Of a stretch of DNA of 64,000 nucleotides, positions 9,101 through 17,427 are shown one piece after another. The notes under the pieces are model-generated. The model was not told the origin of the DNA and ran no database searches. It was given only the letters and a program-made list of their open reading frames with translations. The stretch lies in NCBI RefSeq assembly GCF_000953635.1, contig NZ_LN614830.1, forward strand, positions 735,001-799,000, in the 5' to 3' direction. Positions within the stretch are counted from its first letter, which is position 1, and each line of letters begins with the position of its first letter. The stretch is from Legionella micdadei (GTDB lineage Bacteria > Pseudomonadota > Gammaproteobacteria > Legionellales > Legionellaceae). The translations under genes and the position numbers were made by a program.

Positions 9101-10353
9101 TTAAAGGGCATACAACAAGGGAAAAGAAGGTTTAAGCTTTTTTGAGAGAAAGTTTGTGTTTGAGGGATTAAGTAGATGGAGGTTTTTTCATAGTTATTTA
9201 AACGAAAGAAATAAACCAACAAACCTGTTAATAAAATGATCGCTTTTTGCTTGTTCGAGGTGTCAATCAAAAGACTACTGATTTTTAGAGGGCCTATCCT
9301 TTGATTAAAATGATTTTGATGGGTAGATAAGGAAGGGAAAATTTTATGCTCCACGGAGTCCTGTAGTTTTTTAATCCAAAATTCCTCATTGTGAAGCGCG
9401 TCTTTGTAGCTTTTAGAATGCAACTCCACGAAATTATCAGGGAGTAAGGGAAGTTGTATTCCAGGCAATAAATTATACTTTAAGATAGTCTCTGTTGAGA
9501 CTTTATCTGAAGTAGGCAATTTAAATCGTAAATTAATAATACCATCATGGGTTACAACTTGAATCTCACTTAAGCTGATATTTATGATTGTGCCTGGATT
9601 TTTTCTCTCCAAGGGTTTGTCTAGTACGTGAGCATCTAATACGATTAAAAAATCAGTCCCTAAGTAAATCTTTAAAAGTCCTATGTTATTTTTGTAATGG
9701 CCAAGGAGTAGGGCGCGATGCATCTTTACAATGAATTGTGCTGACATGATTTGCCAATTGATAAACCCTAAATCAGGTAAAAGATGGGTTGCAGCAAAAT
9801 AGCGCCTATTTACTAAAGATTGAGGTCTGGCTGAATAAACTCCAGATTTAAGGCAGTTAAGTAGTTCACTAAAACTGCTGATTGCTTGCTCATAACAGCG
9901 TAAATTTAAACTCAAAGCAGTGTCATTTTGCACAATAGGGAAGGAACGCTGGATAAGAATATCCCCCTCATCGATTTTTTCATTTACTACATGCCAGGTG
10001 ATGCCGTGTTGTTTTTCCCCATTGACTAATACCCAACTTGTGGCGTTTAGTCCGGCATAATCAGGTAAGAGGGAATCGTGATAATTAATCACTAATTTCC
10101 GTGCAAGATTGATGAAGGAGGAAGATAAAATATGACTATTAACTATACTAAAAATATAATCGACTTGAGAGGATGCCTCGAAATTAATCTCATGGATTGA
10201 TTTTATTACTGGAATGCTATGTTTTTTAGCCCACTGATGAATGGATTTTGTCGAGGAGATAACTAAGCTAATGATATAGTCATTGGATAGGAGTAGATTC
10301 CCACATTGAATTAAGAGGCTATCTTCACCAATTAAATAACAGGTCGATTGCAT
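6154..10353 (-). CDS. Single-module NRPS: formyltransferase, partial condensation, adenylation, carrier, thioesterase
   Basis: A 1399-aa multidomain enzyme. Residues 1-310 form a methionyl-tRNA-formyltransferase-like domain with catalytic N90, H92 (INYHDSLLP) and D131 (DEGD). Residues 315-550 resemble only the C-terminal lobe of a condensation domain; no HHxxxDG motif is present. Adenylation spans about 560-1075, with FTSGTTGEPKG, NEYGPTE, YKTGDEV and FFGRNDFQIKLHGYRVE motifs. The carrier motif DLGGDSL places the phosphopantetheine on S1120. The thioesterase has GASFG near 1258 and a late His near 1380. It should activate one amino acid, N-formylate it using formyl-tetrahydrofolate, and release it or a small product. 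No partner module or PPTase is in the window. Confidence 0.9.
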   Translation of the reverse strand: MQSTCYLIGEDSLLIQCGNLLLSNDYIISLVISSTKSIHQWAKKHSIPVIKSIHEINFEASSQVDYIFSIVNSHILSSSFINLARKLVINYHDSLLPDYAGLNATSWVLVNGEKQHGITWHVVNEKIDEGDILIQRSFPIVQNDTALSLNLRCYEQAISSFSELLNCLKSGVYSARPQSLVNRRYFAATHLLPDLGFINWQIMSAQFIVKMHRALLLGHYKNNIGLLKIYLGTDFLIVLDAHVLDKPLERKNPGTIINISLSEIQVVTHDGIINLRFKLPTSDKVSTETILKYNLLPGIQLPLLPDNFVELHSKSYKDALHNEEFWIKKLQDSVEHKIFPSLSTHQNHFNQRIGPLKISSLLIDTSNKQKAIILLTGLLVYFFRLNNYEKTSIYLIPQTQTFSQKSLNLLFPCCMPFNWPSLKNAYSLEEMTKTVVKKYHSLLAHAGYLGDILLRHPELENHVSPSIAISFSSIEFHRLPNSVTIYIHIDEKNDCINCYHRLDEVKNESQLKLISYFNLHFSKIIEVLANSPKTPINEFSFLSATEENSLFQIGSGKPYPLPSHSITTLFEKQVEEKPNHPAILMNSEEVISYLKLWQMGEIIADAIRSKVPPQTFIGIYTSRNPIMLAIILGILKADCVYVPLDIKYPLGKINLIATNANLRLILTTSDLAPTLGNFFGNQNSVSIIDAEMLLETEYSPQKTFKAPLVRDADKRLAYIMFTSGTTGEPKGVIISQRNVINYCYWFQETTHLSPRSIVDFSSSIAFDLSVPCTLAPLIAGGAIAICSEEEKFNPKQYLEHLQRYGVTHTELTPGYVEILLNYPEEIRKLNKLKYLMLGADTVHTNEVKQWLSLAPQTQIVNEYGPTEATVSVTSYFVKPDLPINTSTIPIGKPAFNCSCYVLDKFNNLCPLGMRGELHVSGEQVALGYLDKPQTTDEKFINLHLSNHDPIRVYKTGDEVCWNSDGQLIFFGRNDFQIKLHGYRVELPAIESLLMQHESIHQAVVVLKKSIKEKFLRAYLVVSSNATIVLDELKDYLANYLPTYMIPKEFYLVESIPLKESEKIDFERIENEINKQLLSPPTAQFDRLTPTQEYCLTIWQSVFNKQPIRLEDDFFDLGGDSLIALQIITSLKNHYSIPISLTCLFECPTITSLSQKIEQLLKQHSPQKLMLNYESTLIKLSTGTYPIPIFLIHPVGGSVFWYQQVAKQLEGKFTIYGIQDPNLEEDKYPFENLEEMAAFYLQAISSVYQGDEFCLGGASFGATVAFEMAYQLQQADLKIKFLGLLDGWAHYPSSLMQEETLNLISHNKECLTEAQRAHFQKQEEYRKKLLSNYSIPALSANVTLFKAQKLWKGFNEINDTYNGWQRYVQGKITVHLVPGTHESMFFHPNIEKWAPLFLEI

Positions 10354-10403
10354 AATAAGTAAGTTGGGTAAATGATGTCTAAAAGATAGGATATGATACC
10401 AGA

Positions 10404-12830
10404 ATGTCCATAAATCATCTAAATTTCATAAAACAAAACCCATTGCTTCTTTCGATTGCAAATCAGCTTCCAGAAATTCTGGTCATTCTGGACGATCAAT
10501 TCGATATTGCTATTTTTAATGATGGAGCAGAAAAATTATTTCATTGCACCTTGTTAGAGGCACAGGGAAAGCCGTTTTCTGAAATTTGTTACAAATCACG
10601 TATTCCTTGCTTTATTTCTGACTATGCTCGAATTAATGCGCATATAAAGACCTTCAATCAAGAGATTGAAACCATCATTAACAACACAAAGTATAAATGG
10701 CAAATTTATTCAGTTGAAACGCCGGATGGATTATTTCATGTCTTTAAAACCATTAATTTTTCAGAAAGTGAAAGCAAGAATGCGATTTACCAGCTAGAGA
10801 CATTACTTGAGAACATGCCCTGTAATGTGTATTGGATGGATAAAAATTGTCTCATGTTGGGTTGTAATAAAAACGTACTGACTATGCTCAATATGACTAT
10901 AGAGCAATTCCGCGGTAAAACTTATGAAGAATTATCTTTTCTTTGTAATTGGCCAGAGGGTTTAGCGCAAAAATTAAAAAATGATGACTTAACCGTGCTT
11001 CGTACGGGTAAAGCGATTTATGGCATTGAAGATCCTCCGCTACCGGGTACAAATGATACGGTTTTTAATTTTTTAACTAGCCGAGTACCTCTAAGAAACA
11101 AAAATGGTGAAATCATCGGAGTGGCTGGTATTTCTACAGACATTACTGCGCTTAAACGGGCTAAAGAACAAGCAGAGATTGCAAGCCGAGCAAAGTCAGA
11201 ATTTATTGCAAATATGAGCCATGATGTTCGCACCCCGTTAACTGGCATAATCGGGATGGCAAGAAATTTAGAGCTAAATCTTGATGATGAACCGGCAAAA
11301 ATGGATGCTCATCTAATTAATGAAAGCGGTGAGCAGTTATTGGATTTGCTCAACGGTGTTCTTGATATTATTTCAGCTGAAAGTATCTCTGAGGATGATT
11401 TACAAGAAGAGAGTTTTGATTTACGGCAATCAATCGAAGCGATTGCAGCACTTGAAATGCCCACCATTAAATTAAAGGATCTTGAGCTTAAAATTGATAT
11501 GGATGACGATATTCCCAATTATCTTATTGGGGATCGGGTAAAACTAAATCGAATTCTACTTAATCTATTGGGTAATGCGATTAAATTTACGCTAAAAGGG
11601 TACGTGGAGATAAAAATTAAAGTTATTGAGCAATCTAAAAATAAGGTCATGCTCAATTTTATGGTAATAGACACAGGAATTGGTATTCCCGTTGGAGCAC
11701 GAGAGAAAATATTTAAACGATTCTATCGAGGAAGCCCATCGTATAAAGGAATTTATAAGGGACATGGCATTGGATTACATATTGTTAAGAAATATGTGAA
11801 ATTATTGGGCGGTAAAATTAAATTACAGAGTCAAATTAATCATGGGTCCACATTTTATTTTGATTTACCTTTTAAAATCGGTAGCCCAGAACCTATTCAA
11901 ATAGATAACCAAACAAGACAATCCACTCAATCTGTTATTAGCCAAATTAAAGACAAGGTAAGGGAGATTAAGAAAAACACCCATACACCACACTTACTTT
12001 TAGTTGAAGATGATCTTGTCGCGTTACGAGTAATTGAAGGAATAATAAAGGAAACGGATTGTCGATTTACTTCAACTATGGACGGGAAAGAGGCTCTTGC
12101 CATAGCTACTACTAACCTGTTTGACTTAATTCTCACCGATATTGGTCTCCCTAACCTATCTGGTATTGAGTTTGCTCAGTGTTTAAGAGACTGGGAAAAG
12201 AGTCATCATAAAAAACCTATACTTGTCGTGGCATTAACAGGTCATGCTAAACAGGAAGTAGAGGCTAAGGGAATAAAATCAGGTATTGATAAAGTGGTAC
12301 AGAAGCCTTTGCGGTTAGAAATGTTAGGATCAATTTTTGATGAATTTTTACTGTCGAGCAATAACTCTAAGGCTATGAATAAGGAGCATAAGCCTGAATC
12401 CACCTCAGACCATAGTTTGAAGAAAGCTTCGATTGACGTAGGGTTAGGAATAGATTTACCTAATACGGAAGCAGAATTATTTGAGATGGGACAATTTCCT
12501 CTATTGGATGTGGATAAAGGAATTGAAACACTCGGAAACGAAACAACTTTAGATGAAATGTTAAAAATGATGATTGTTGAAATCCCAAAAAGCAAAGAGG
12601 AGATTCAAACAGCGTATGCTCTGAGTGACTGGGACAAAGTTGAAAAATTGGCTCACAAAGCAAAGGGTGGAGCTTCTTATGTCGGTACCATACGGATGCA
12701 ATATGCTTGTCAATACTTAGAACGATATCGTAAGGCGGGCTATGCGAAGTCGTTAGAACTGTTGTACCAACAGTTAATAAAAGTATTAGATGAGACCTAC
12801 TTATTTATAAAAAATCGGTTTGATCAATAA
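10404..12830 (+). CDS. Soluble hybrid sensor histidine kinase (PAS-PAS-HisKA-HATPase-REC-HPt)
   Basis: 808 aa without membrane segments. Two PAS-like domains (about 15-115 and 125-250) precede the dimerisation box with phospho-acceptor H273 (FIANMSHDVRTPLTG). The ATPase domain shows an N box (NRILLNLLGNAIKF), DTGIGIP and GHGIGLHIVKKY. A receiver domain follows with D579 in LILTDIGLP and the K of VVQKPL. A C-terminal HPt domain carries H751 (LAHKAKGGASY). The H-D-H layout implies phosphotransfer to a separate response regulator, none of which is nearby. It is divergent from the NRPS gene across a 50-bp gap, so the two probably share a promoter region. Confidence 0.92.
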   Translation: MSINHLNFIKQNPLLLSIANQLPEILVILDDQFDIAIFNDGAEKLFHCTLLEAQGKPFSEICYKSRIPCFISDYARINAHIKTFNQEIETIINNTKYKWQIYSVETPDGLFHVFKTINFSESESKNAIYQLETLLENMPCNVYWMDKNCLMLGCNKNVLTMLNMTIEQFRGKTYEELSFLCNWPEGLAQKLKNDDLTVLRTGKAIYGIEDPPLPGTNDTVFNFLTSRVPLRNKNGEIIGVAGISTDITALKRAKEQAEIASRAKSEFIANMSHDVRTPLTGIIGMARNLELNLDDEPAKMDAHLINESGEQLLDLLNGVLDIISAESISEDDLQEESFDLRQSIEAIAALEMPTIKLKDLELKIDMDDDIPNYLIGDRVKLNRILLNLLGNAIKFTLKGYVEIKIKVIEQSKNKVMLNFMVIDTGIGIPVGAREKIFKRFYRGSPSYKGIYKGHGIGLHIVKKYVKLLGGKIKLQSQINHGSTFYFDLPFKIGSPEPIQIDNQTRQSTQSVISQIKDKVREIKKNTHTPHLLLVEDDLVALRVIEGIIKETDCRFTSTMDGKEALAIATTNLFDLILTDIGLPNLSGIEFAQCLRDWEKSHHKKPILVVALTGHAKQEVEAKGIKSGIDKVVQKPLRLEMLGSIFDEFLLSSNNSKAMNKEHKPESTSDHSLKKASIDVGLGIDLPNTEAELFEMGQFPLLDVDKGIETLGNETTLDEMLKMMIVEIPKSKEEIQTAYALSDWDKVEKLAHKAKGGASYVGTIRMQYACQYLERYRKAGYAKSLELLYQQLIKVLDETYLFIKNRFDQ

Positions 12831-12970
12831 ATTTTCATAAGAATTAAGAGGTTGGATTAACTGATCTATTTTTTTATAAAAATCGGCTAGGATAGTGTAA
12901 CCCTCCCTTAAAATAGGTGTATTTTTGATTAGAGTTCTCCAAGTTAAACTACACAAGAGGAGAACAAAAA

Positions 12971-13111
12971 ATGAAAAAATCGCGTTATACAGAACCCCAG
13001 ATTGTCAAGATTCTAAAAGAGGTGGAAGCGGGTCGACTGGTTAAAGAAGTTTGTCGAGAGTATGGTATTTCTGATGCAACGTATTACAACTGCTGTAGAG
13101 TTGGGCAATGA
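12971..13111 (+). pseudogene. Truncated IS3-family transposase OrfA
   Basis: ATG 12971 follows an AGAGGAG ribosome-binding site and opens a frame reading MKKSRYTEPQIVKILKEVEA, then a helix-turn-helix with CREYGISDATYYN. This is the N-terminus of the OrfA protein of IS3-type elements. Similarity stops near 13091, where unrelated DNA begins, and the frame ends at 13111 after 46 codons. The left end of the old IS probably lies near 12896-12915, but no matching right end is visible. Confidence 0.75.
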
Positions 13112-13301
13112 TATGACCGACCTTTGCTTGAAATTCTGGCTTGATTCCAAGCACTCTGTTTTCTAAGAGCAAATCATAATGATCAGTGCGAAACGAGAAT
13201 GAAAGAGGGAGCACCGCTACCATATCATCCTCAAAAGGTGTTTGTTTTGGTAGAAAGAAATGTGTTTTTTGATCGCTATTATTAAGTAAGTTAGAAGCTT
13301 G
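13092..13301 (-). pseudogene. Internal fragment of an unidentified gene between two insertion sequences
   Basis: The minus strand is open across the whole 210 bp from the ISL3 left end to the IS3 stub. It reads with good coding character (for example FFLPKQTPFEDDMVAVLPL, then LLENRVLGIKPEFQAKVGHI). Neither a natural start nor a stop belongs to it, so it is a fragment caught between two mobile elements. The parent gene was not recognised. Confidence 0.45.
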
Positions 13302-13382
13302 GGCTCTTTCTCAAAAACGGGGGCACTTTAATCGAGTTAGTATAGACTAACCCTTTGATTTGACGGTCAAAAGGAGATTAAA

Positions 13383-14621
13383 GTGCCAAAGAATGATCTT
13401 ATCCTAAATTTACCTGGATTTACCATCAAAAAAGTAAGTGGTTATCAACCCTTAATTTTGGAGTTATCTTATAATCGCAAAGCGCGTTGTGGCCATTGCG
13501 CTAGCAAAGAGGTTCGTAAAAAAGCGTCGTATATGCGACGGGTGGCGCATGAATTAATTGGCCACCGACGAAGCGAGTTACACTTTAAGGCTTATAAGCT
13601 GTATTGCAATAGCTGTAAGCGTTATGGGAATCAACAGTTTCCTGGGATTAATAAGTATCAACGTTCAACTTGGCGTTTGCAGGCAGCTGTTTTCCATGAC
13701 CATACCCGTGGCATATCGCAAAAAGACCTTGCTAAGCAATATAGCAAAGGCAAAGCAACCATTGAGCGCTGGTATCAGCAGCACTATCGAGAACAAGAAC
13801 GAGAACTAAAGAATGCACCTTGTCCAGCTGTTCTTGGAATAGATGAACATTCCTTTAGCCGTAAACAACGATATGCAACTACACTTTGCGACCTTAGAAA
13901 ACATAAAGTATTTGATATTGTTAAAGGTCGTTCTTCAGCTGATTTAAAAGACTATTTTAAAAACTTGGAGGGTAAAGAGCGGGTGAAAGTCGTTTGTATT
14001 GATTTAAGCACGAGTTACCGAGCACTGGTGAAACAGCACTTTCCTAACGCGCAAATCGTGGCTGACAGATTCCATGTTATAAGACTTATTAATCAGCTCA
14101 CCTTACAAACCTTTCATCAAATTGACCCAACCATCAAGTATCAGCGAGGTTTATTAGCAGCGCTTAAAACCAACCCGGAAAACTTAACAACTAAGAGGCT
14201 CTCTCTTCGTAATCACTATCTTGAACAACAGCCGGCCATTGCTGCCATTTATGATTTTAAGCAAGAACTACATCAATTACTCACTAAAAAGCATTGCACC
14301 GCTAAAGAGTGCAAACGCTTATTACCCCGTTTCTTAGAAATGATAAACGAACTTAGACACAGTCCTTTTCAACCTTTGAAAACCTTAGGAAATACCTTAT
14401 TTAGATGGAAAGATGAAGTCGCAAGAATGCTCCGATTCACTAAGAACAATGGGATAACCGAAGGCTTTCATCGAAAAATGAAACTCATTCAGCGTAGAGC
14501 TTATGGGTTTAAAAACTTTGAAAATTATAGAACGCAGGGTGCTCTGTTGCTAACGATTAGTGCCCCCGTAATTGGGAAAGACCCAAATTATAGAACGCGT
14601 GTTAGGGTGCTCTGTTGCTAA
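13383..14621 (+). CDS. ISL3-family transposase (extended C-terminus)
   Basis: 412 aa from GTG 13383, preceded by AAAGGAG. An N-terminal zinc-binding region (CGHCASKE ... CNSCKRYG) is followed by a helix-turn-helix. The DDE catalytic core has Asp in VLGIDEHSFSR, Asp in IVADRFHVIRL and Glu in NGITEGFHRKM. The C-terminus is 21 residues longer than in the second copy because a 63-bp duplication carrying a right-end repeat lies in frame. The catalytic core is intact, so it may be active. Confidence 0.9.
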   Translation: MPKNDLILNLPGFTIKKVSGYQPLILELSYNRKARCGHCASKEVRKKASYMRRVAHELIGHRRSELHFKAYKLYCNSCKRYGNQQFPGINKYQRSTWRLQAAVFHDHTRGISQKDLAKQYSKGKATIERWYQQHYREQERELKNAPCPAVLGIDEHSFSRKQRYATTLCDLRKHKVFDIVKGRSSADLKDYFKNLEGKERVKVVCIDLSTSYRALVKQHFPNAQIVADRFHVIRLINQLTLQTFHQIDPTIKYQRGLLAALKTNPENLTTKRLSLRNHYLEQQPAIAAIYDFKQELHQLLTKKHCTAKECKRLLPRFLEMINELRHSPFQPLKTLGNTLFRWKDEVARMLRFTKNNGITEGFHRKMKLIQRRAYGFKNFENYRTQGALLLTISAPVIGKDPNYRTRVRVLCC

Positions 14622-14652
14622 CGATTAGTGCCCCCGTAATTGGGAAAGACCC
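14522..14652. repeat. Duplicated right-end segment of the ISL3 element
   Basis: The block aaattatagaacgc plus the 49-bp terminal sequence ending in gaccc occurs twice: 14522-14584, then 14585-14652, where five extra bases (gtgtt) sit in the middle. The second IS copy has the block once. The result is two successive right inverted repeats, ending at 14584 and 14652. Confidence 0.85.
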
Positions 14653-14785
14653 AATCATTAGGCTGAGTGTTGTGATTTGTTGTAGTGAGTTGCTACTGGT
14701 TATTTCTGACTGTCCCAAAAGTGTCCCTTGGGAAAGGGCGTTTGTTTTATTTTTGAACTTCACAGTTCGTAACTACTTGATTTTG
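14653..14785. other. Possible right-end remnant of another integrative element
   Basis: This 133-bp strip between IS copy 1 and the left 48-bp repeat holds two tgtccc motifs 11 bp apart (14711-14716, 14722-14727), about 58 bp before the repeat. The true right end of the island has the same arrangement: two tcccgaag motifs 11 bp apart at 51796-51814, 56 bp before its repeat. The strip could therefore be the right arm of an earlier, related element. This is inference from layout. Confidence 0.3.
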
Positions 14786-14833
14786 TTGGTGGGCCCACTA
14801 GGACTTGAACCTAGGACCAACGGATTATGAGTC
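14786..14833. repeat. Left attachment site (48-bp copy of the tRNA 3' half)
   Basis: These 48 bases are identical to 51871-51918, which form the 3' half (anticodon stem to CCA) of the CAU tRNA gene. Sequence on either side differs. It is the left attachment site of the island, produced by integration into the tRNA 3' end. Confidence 0.92.
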
Positions 14834-15349
14834 ATGTTTAACAATTTTAACCACTTGATTTTATTATAAATTTTGCCGCGGGTTTTTCCTACAAATGGCG
14901 TACCGTGTCGTACGATGTCGTACTCAAATACGACGATCTCCCGAAGGGGCATTATAATACATTTATTTGCATTTGAACGGTTTTTATTAATCAAAATATA
15001 AAATTCAAAAGAGTGATCAGGAGAGTTTAATGTATTGAAATACTGCAAGTAAAAACTTATTGATTGAAATTTATACTGATGTTTGAGTAAATACATCCCG
15101 AAAACTAAAGAATAACTCATCCACAACATCACTTGCTTCTAATGGTTTCTTTGAAGAGATATAATTGTGCAGTAGAAACCAAAACATCGGCACTGGGAAT
15201 CTTCCCAAAGAAAGATTAATGTTCGAAATCATTGATGTATACGCACAGGCACATAAAGCAGCTGAATGAACTGTGAATATTGAAAGTTAGAAAATTGAGT
15301 GAACGGCAATACGAAAGCGTCGTAAGAAACATATGGGGACTGTATCAGT
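14834..15349. other. Left-end non-coding region of the island with candidate recombinase arm sites
   Basis: No convincing gene in 516 bp. About 73 bp inside the attachment site the octamer tgtcgtac occurs twice in direct orientation, 10 bp apart (14906-14913, 14916-14923), and an inverted partial copy (tacgacg) follows at 14930-14936. Helically phased repeats at this distance are typical of excisionase or integrase arm sites. The rest (14940-15349) shows only short broken frames and must hold the promoter of the GHKL gene. Confidence 0.4.
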
Positions 15350-17347
15350 ATGAGTAACGTTAATATCAAACGCGCTATCGAGAATATCCGATCAAACACA
15401 ACAGTTTATACACCAGTTGTTGAAATGATCGTTAATGCAATTCAGGCTATCGAAGAGACTGGTCGCCAAGATGGGAAAGTCCACGTTCGTGTTCAGAGGA
15501 GTATTCAAGGTGAGCTGGGTAGAGGTTTATCTGAGATAACTAGCTTCGAGATTGAGGATAATGGTATTGGCTTCACTAACGCGCATCGTGACTCCTTTGA
15601 TACACTTTACACTGATTGTAAGATAGCTGAAGGTGGTAAAGGATTTGGTCGTTTCACTGGGCTTAAGTATTTCGATGATTTACACGTTAAGAGTATCTAC
15701 CGCGATGGTACTAATTTCAAAACTCGTAGTTTTTCGATGGGCAAAGAACACGATATTATTGTCCGCGAAAATATAACACCTAGTGACAAGAATGATACAG
15801 GGACAGTGGTGACTTTAAGGTCACTGAAGGCGGGGCGTGAATTTGACAAGAAGCTTTCGACTGTTGCACGCAGTCTCGTTGAGAAGTTACTGCCTTATTT
15901 CATTACACAAGATTACATATGTCCACAAATTGTTCTCTCAGAAGAAAACGGGAGTGACGCCATTTATTTGAATAACTTCGTGAGTAACGAGTTGTCTGCC
16001 GACATTCGGGAGATTAGTGTTGAGAACCAAGCCTTCTCACTTAAGTCTCCCTATGCAGAAGAAGAGTTTCTGGTTCGCGTATTCAAACTCTATTCTCCAG
16101 GGAAACATAAAAGCCGAATCAGTCTTGTCGCGCATAAGCGAGAAGTCTCGGGGTCTCCGATCCATAAGTACATTCCGGAATTTGTAGATGAGTTTCTTGA
16201 GAAAGTCCAGGATAACATGACCGAACGCAACTATATCATTAAAGTTTATGTATTTGGTGCTTATCTTGATCGTAATGTTTCGCTTGAACGAGGTGGTTTC
16301 GAGTTTCAAATGGAGAGTGACCTTATTTTTGGAATTGGGCAAAGCCAGATTGAGCAAAACGCTGCCATGATAGCTCGTGATGTAATGGGGGAAGATATCA
16401 CATTTCGGCAAGAAAAAAAGAAAGAGCGTGTGCAATCCTACGTTGATGAAGAAGCCCCATGGCACAAAGAAATTATGGCAAAAGTAGATCTGAGTGCGAT
16501 GCCTTATAATCCAACTAATGAAGAAATCGAAATTTGGCTACAAAAAGAGAAATTTGCTCAGGAGATTGCCATAAAGCGTGACGTAGTAAATCTTCTAGCA
16601 GAGAAAAATTTCGATCGTGTTAAGGATAGTGTAATCGAGATTGTCAATAAAATCTCCGACACCAGCAAGAATGATTTGATTCACTATGTTGCAATGCGCC
16701 GAAAAATCTTAGAAATTTTTGGCAAGAGTCTTGAGACAAACGAGTCTGGAAAATACTCATCTGAAGGGGTTGTTCACGATATCATCTTTCCACGTAAAGG
16801 AGATACCGATATAACATCATTTTACGATCATAACCTTTGGATCATAGATGAGAGGTTAAATTTTACCACATATGTTTCTTCCGATATTGCCCTCAATGGT
16901 GCGAATACCGAACGTCCTGATTTGTTAGTGTATAACAAACGAATCCTCTTTCGAGGCGATAATGAAGCGAGCAACCCAATTACTATCTTCGAATTTAAGA
17001 AGCCACAGCGTGATGATTTTGTTAATCCATCATCCCCTGAGGATCCCGTTCAGCAGATCGTGCGCTATGTGAATGACATTCGTGATGGCAAATATAAGAC
17101 ACCTGAAGGTCGAAAAATACTTGTTGCTGATAATACGCCATTCTACGGGTATGTTGTATGTGACATAACAACTAAAGTGGCGACATGGCTGGATCGCGAG
17201 AAAAATTTTACATCAATGCCTGATGGGCTTGGCTGGTTTCAGTGGATGGGAAACATTAACCTCTATATTGAAGTCATAAGCTGGGACAAAGTGTTGAAAG
17301 ACGCAAAAATGAGAAGCCAGGTATTTTTCCAAAAACTTGGGATCTAA
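15350..17347 (+). CDS. GHKL ATPase fused to a PD-(D/E)XK nuclease; likely defence protein
   Basis: 665 aa. The N-terminal 200 residues have the Bergerat (Hsp90/MutL-like) ATP site: E25 and N29 of the N box (VEMIVNAIQAIEE), DNGIGF at 70-75, and GGKGFGR at 95-101. A long middle region follows. The C-terminal part has a restriction-nuclease core with D524 (RPDLLVY), E548 and K550 (IFEFKKP), and a downstream QIVRYV helix. Such ATPase-nuclease fusions are commonly carried on mobile elements and suspected of phage or plasmid defence; activity here is inferred. It is the leftmost gene of the island and has its own promoter. Confidence 0.8.
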   Translation: MSNVNIKRAIENIRSNTTVYTPVVEMIVNAIQAIEETGRQDGKVHVRVQRSIQGELGRGLSEITSFEIEDNGIGFTNAHRDSFDTLYTDCKIAEGGKGFGRFTGLKYFDDLHVKSIYRDGTNFKTRSFSMGKEHDIIVRENITPSDKNDTGTVVTLRSLKAGREFDKKLSTVARSLVEKLLPYFITQDYICPQIVLSEENGSDAIYLNNFVSNELSADIREISVENQAFSLKSPYAEEEFLVRVFKLYSPGKHKSRISLVAHKREVSGSPIHKYIPEFVDEFLEKVQDNMTERNYIIKVYVFGAYLDRNVSLERGGFEFQMESDLIFGIGQSQIEQNAAMIARDVMGEDITFRQEKKKERVQSYVDEEAPWHKEIMAKVDLSAMPYNPTNEEIEIWLQKEKFAQEIAIKRDVVNLLAEKNFDRVKDSVIEIVNKISDTSKNDLIHYVAMRRKILEIFGKSLETNESGKYSSEGVVHDIIFPRKGDTDITSFYDHNLWIIDERLNFTTYVSSDIALNGANTERPDLLVYNKRILFRGDNEASNPITIFEFKKPQRDDFVNPSSPEDPVQQIVRYVNDIRDGKYKTPEGRKILVADNTPFYGYVVCDITTKVATWLDREKNFTSMPDGLGWFQWMGNINLYIEVISWDKVLKDAKMRSQVFFQKLGI

Positions 17348-17405
17348 TGTTAATCATTACATATAAGCATTAAGGGTAATAAAAAACTTTAATCTAAACT
17401 AAGAA

Positions 17406-17427
17406 TAAGCCCTCTGAAGAGGGCTTA
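17406..17427 (-). terminator. Hairpin at the end of ardA
   Basis: A 10-bp GC-containing stem (17406-17415 with 17418-17427) overlaps the ardA stop codon. The same stem could also act on convergent transcription from the GHKL gene, which ends 60 bp away. Downstream U runs are weak in both directions. Confidence 0.55.

Larger units (their letters stand above)
13302..14652 (+). mobile_element. ISL3-family insertion sequence, copy 1 (right end duplicated)
   Basis: It begins with ggctctttctcaaaaacggg and ends with the imperfect inverted match that finishes in gggaaagaccc. Apart from a 63-bp insertion near the right end it is almost identical to the copy at 50248-51535. The flanking 8-mers (gaagcttg and aatcatta) do not match, so no target duplication survives. 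That points to rearrangement next to this copy after insertion. Confidence 0.9.

Noticed and set aside
14786-14833. A second tRNA gene at the left boundary
   Set aside because: Only the 3' half matches the tRNA; the sequence beyond the anticodon loop does not fold into the D arm and acceptor partner.
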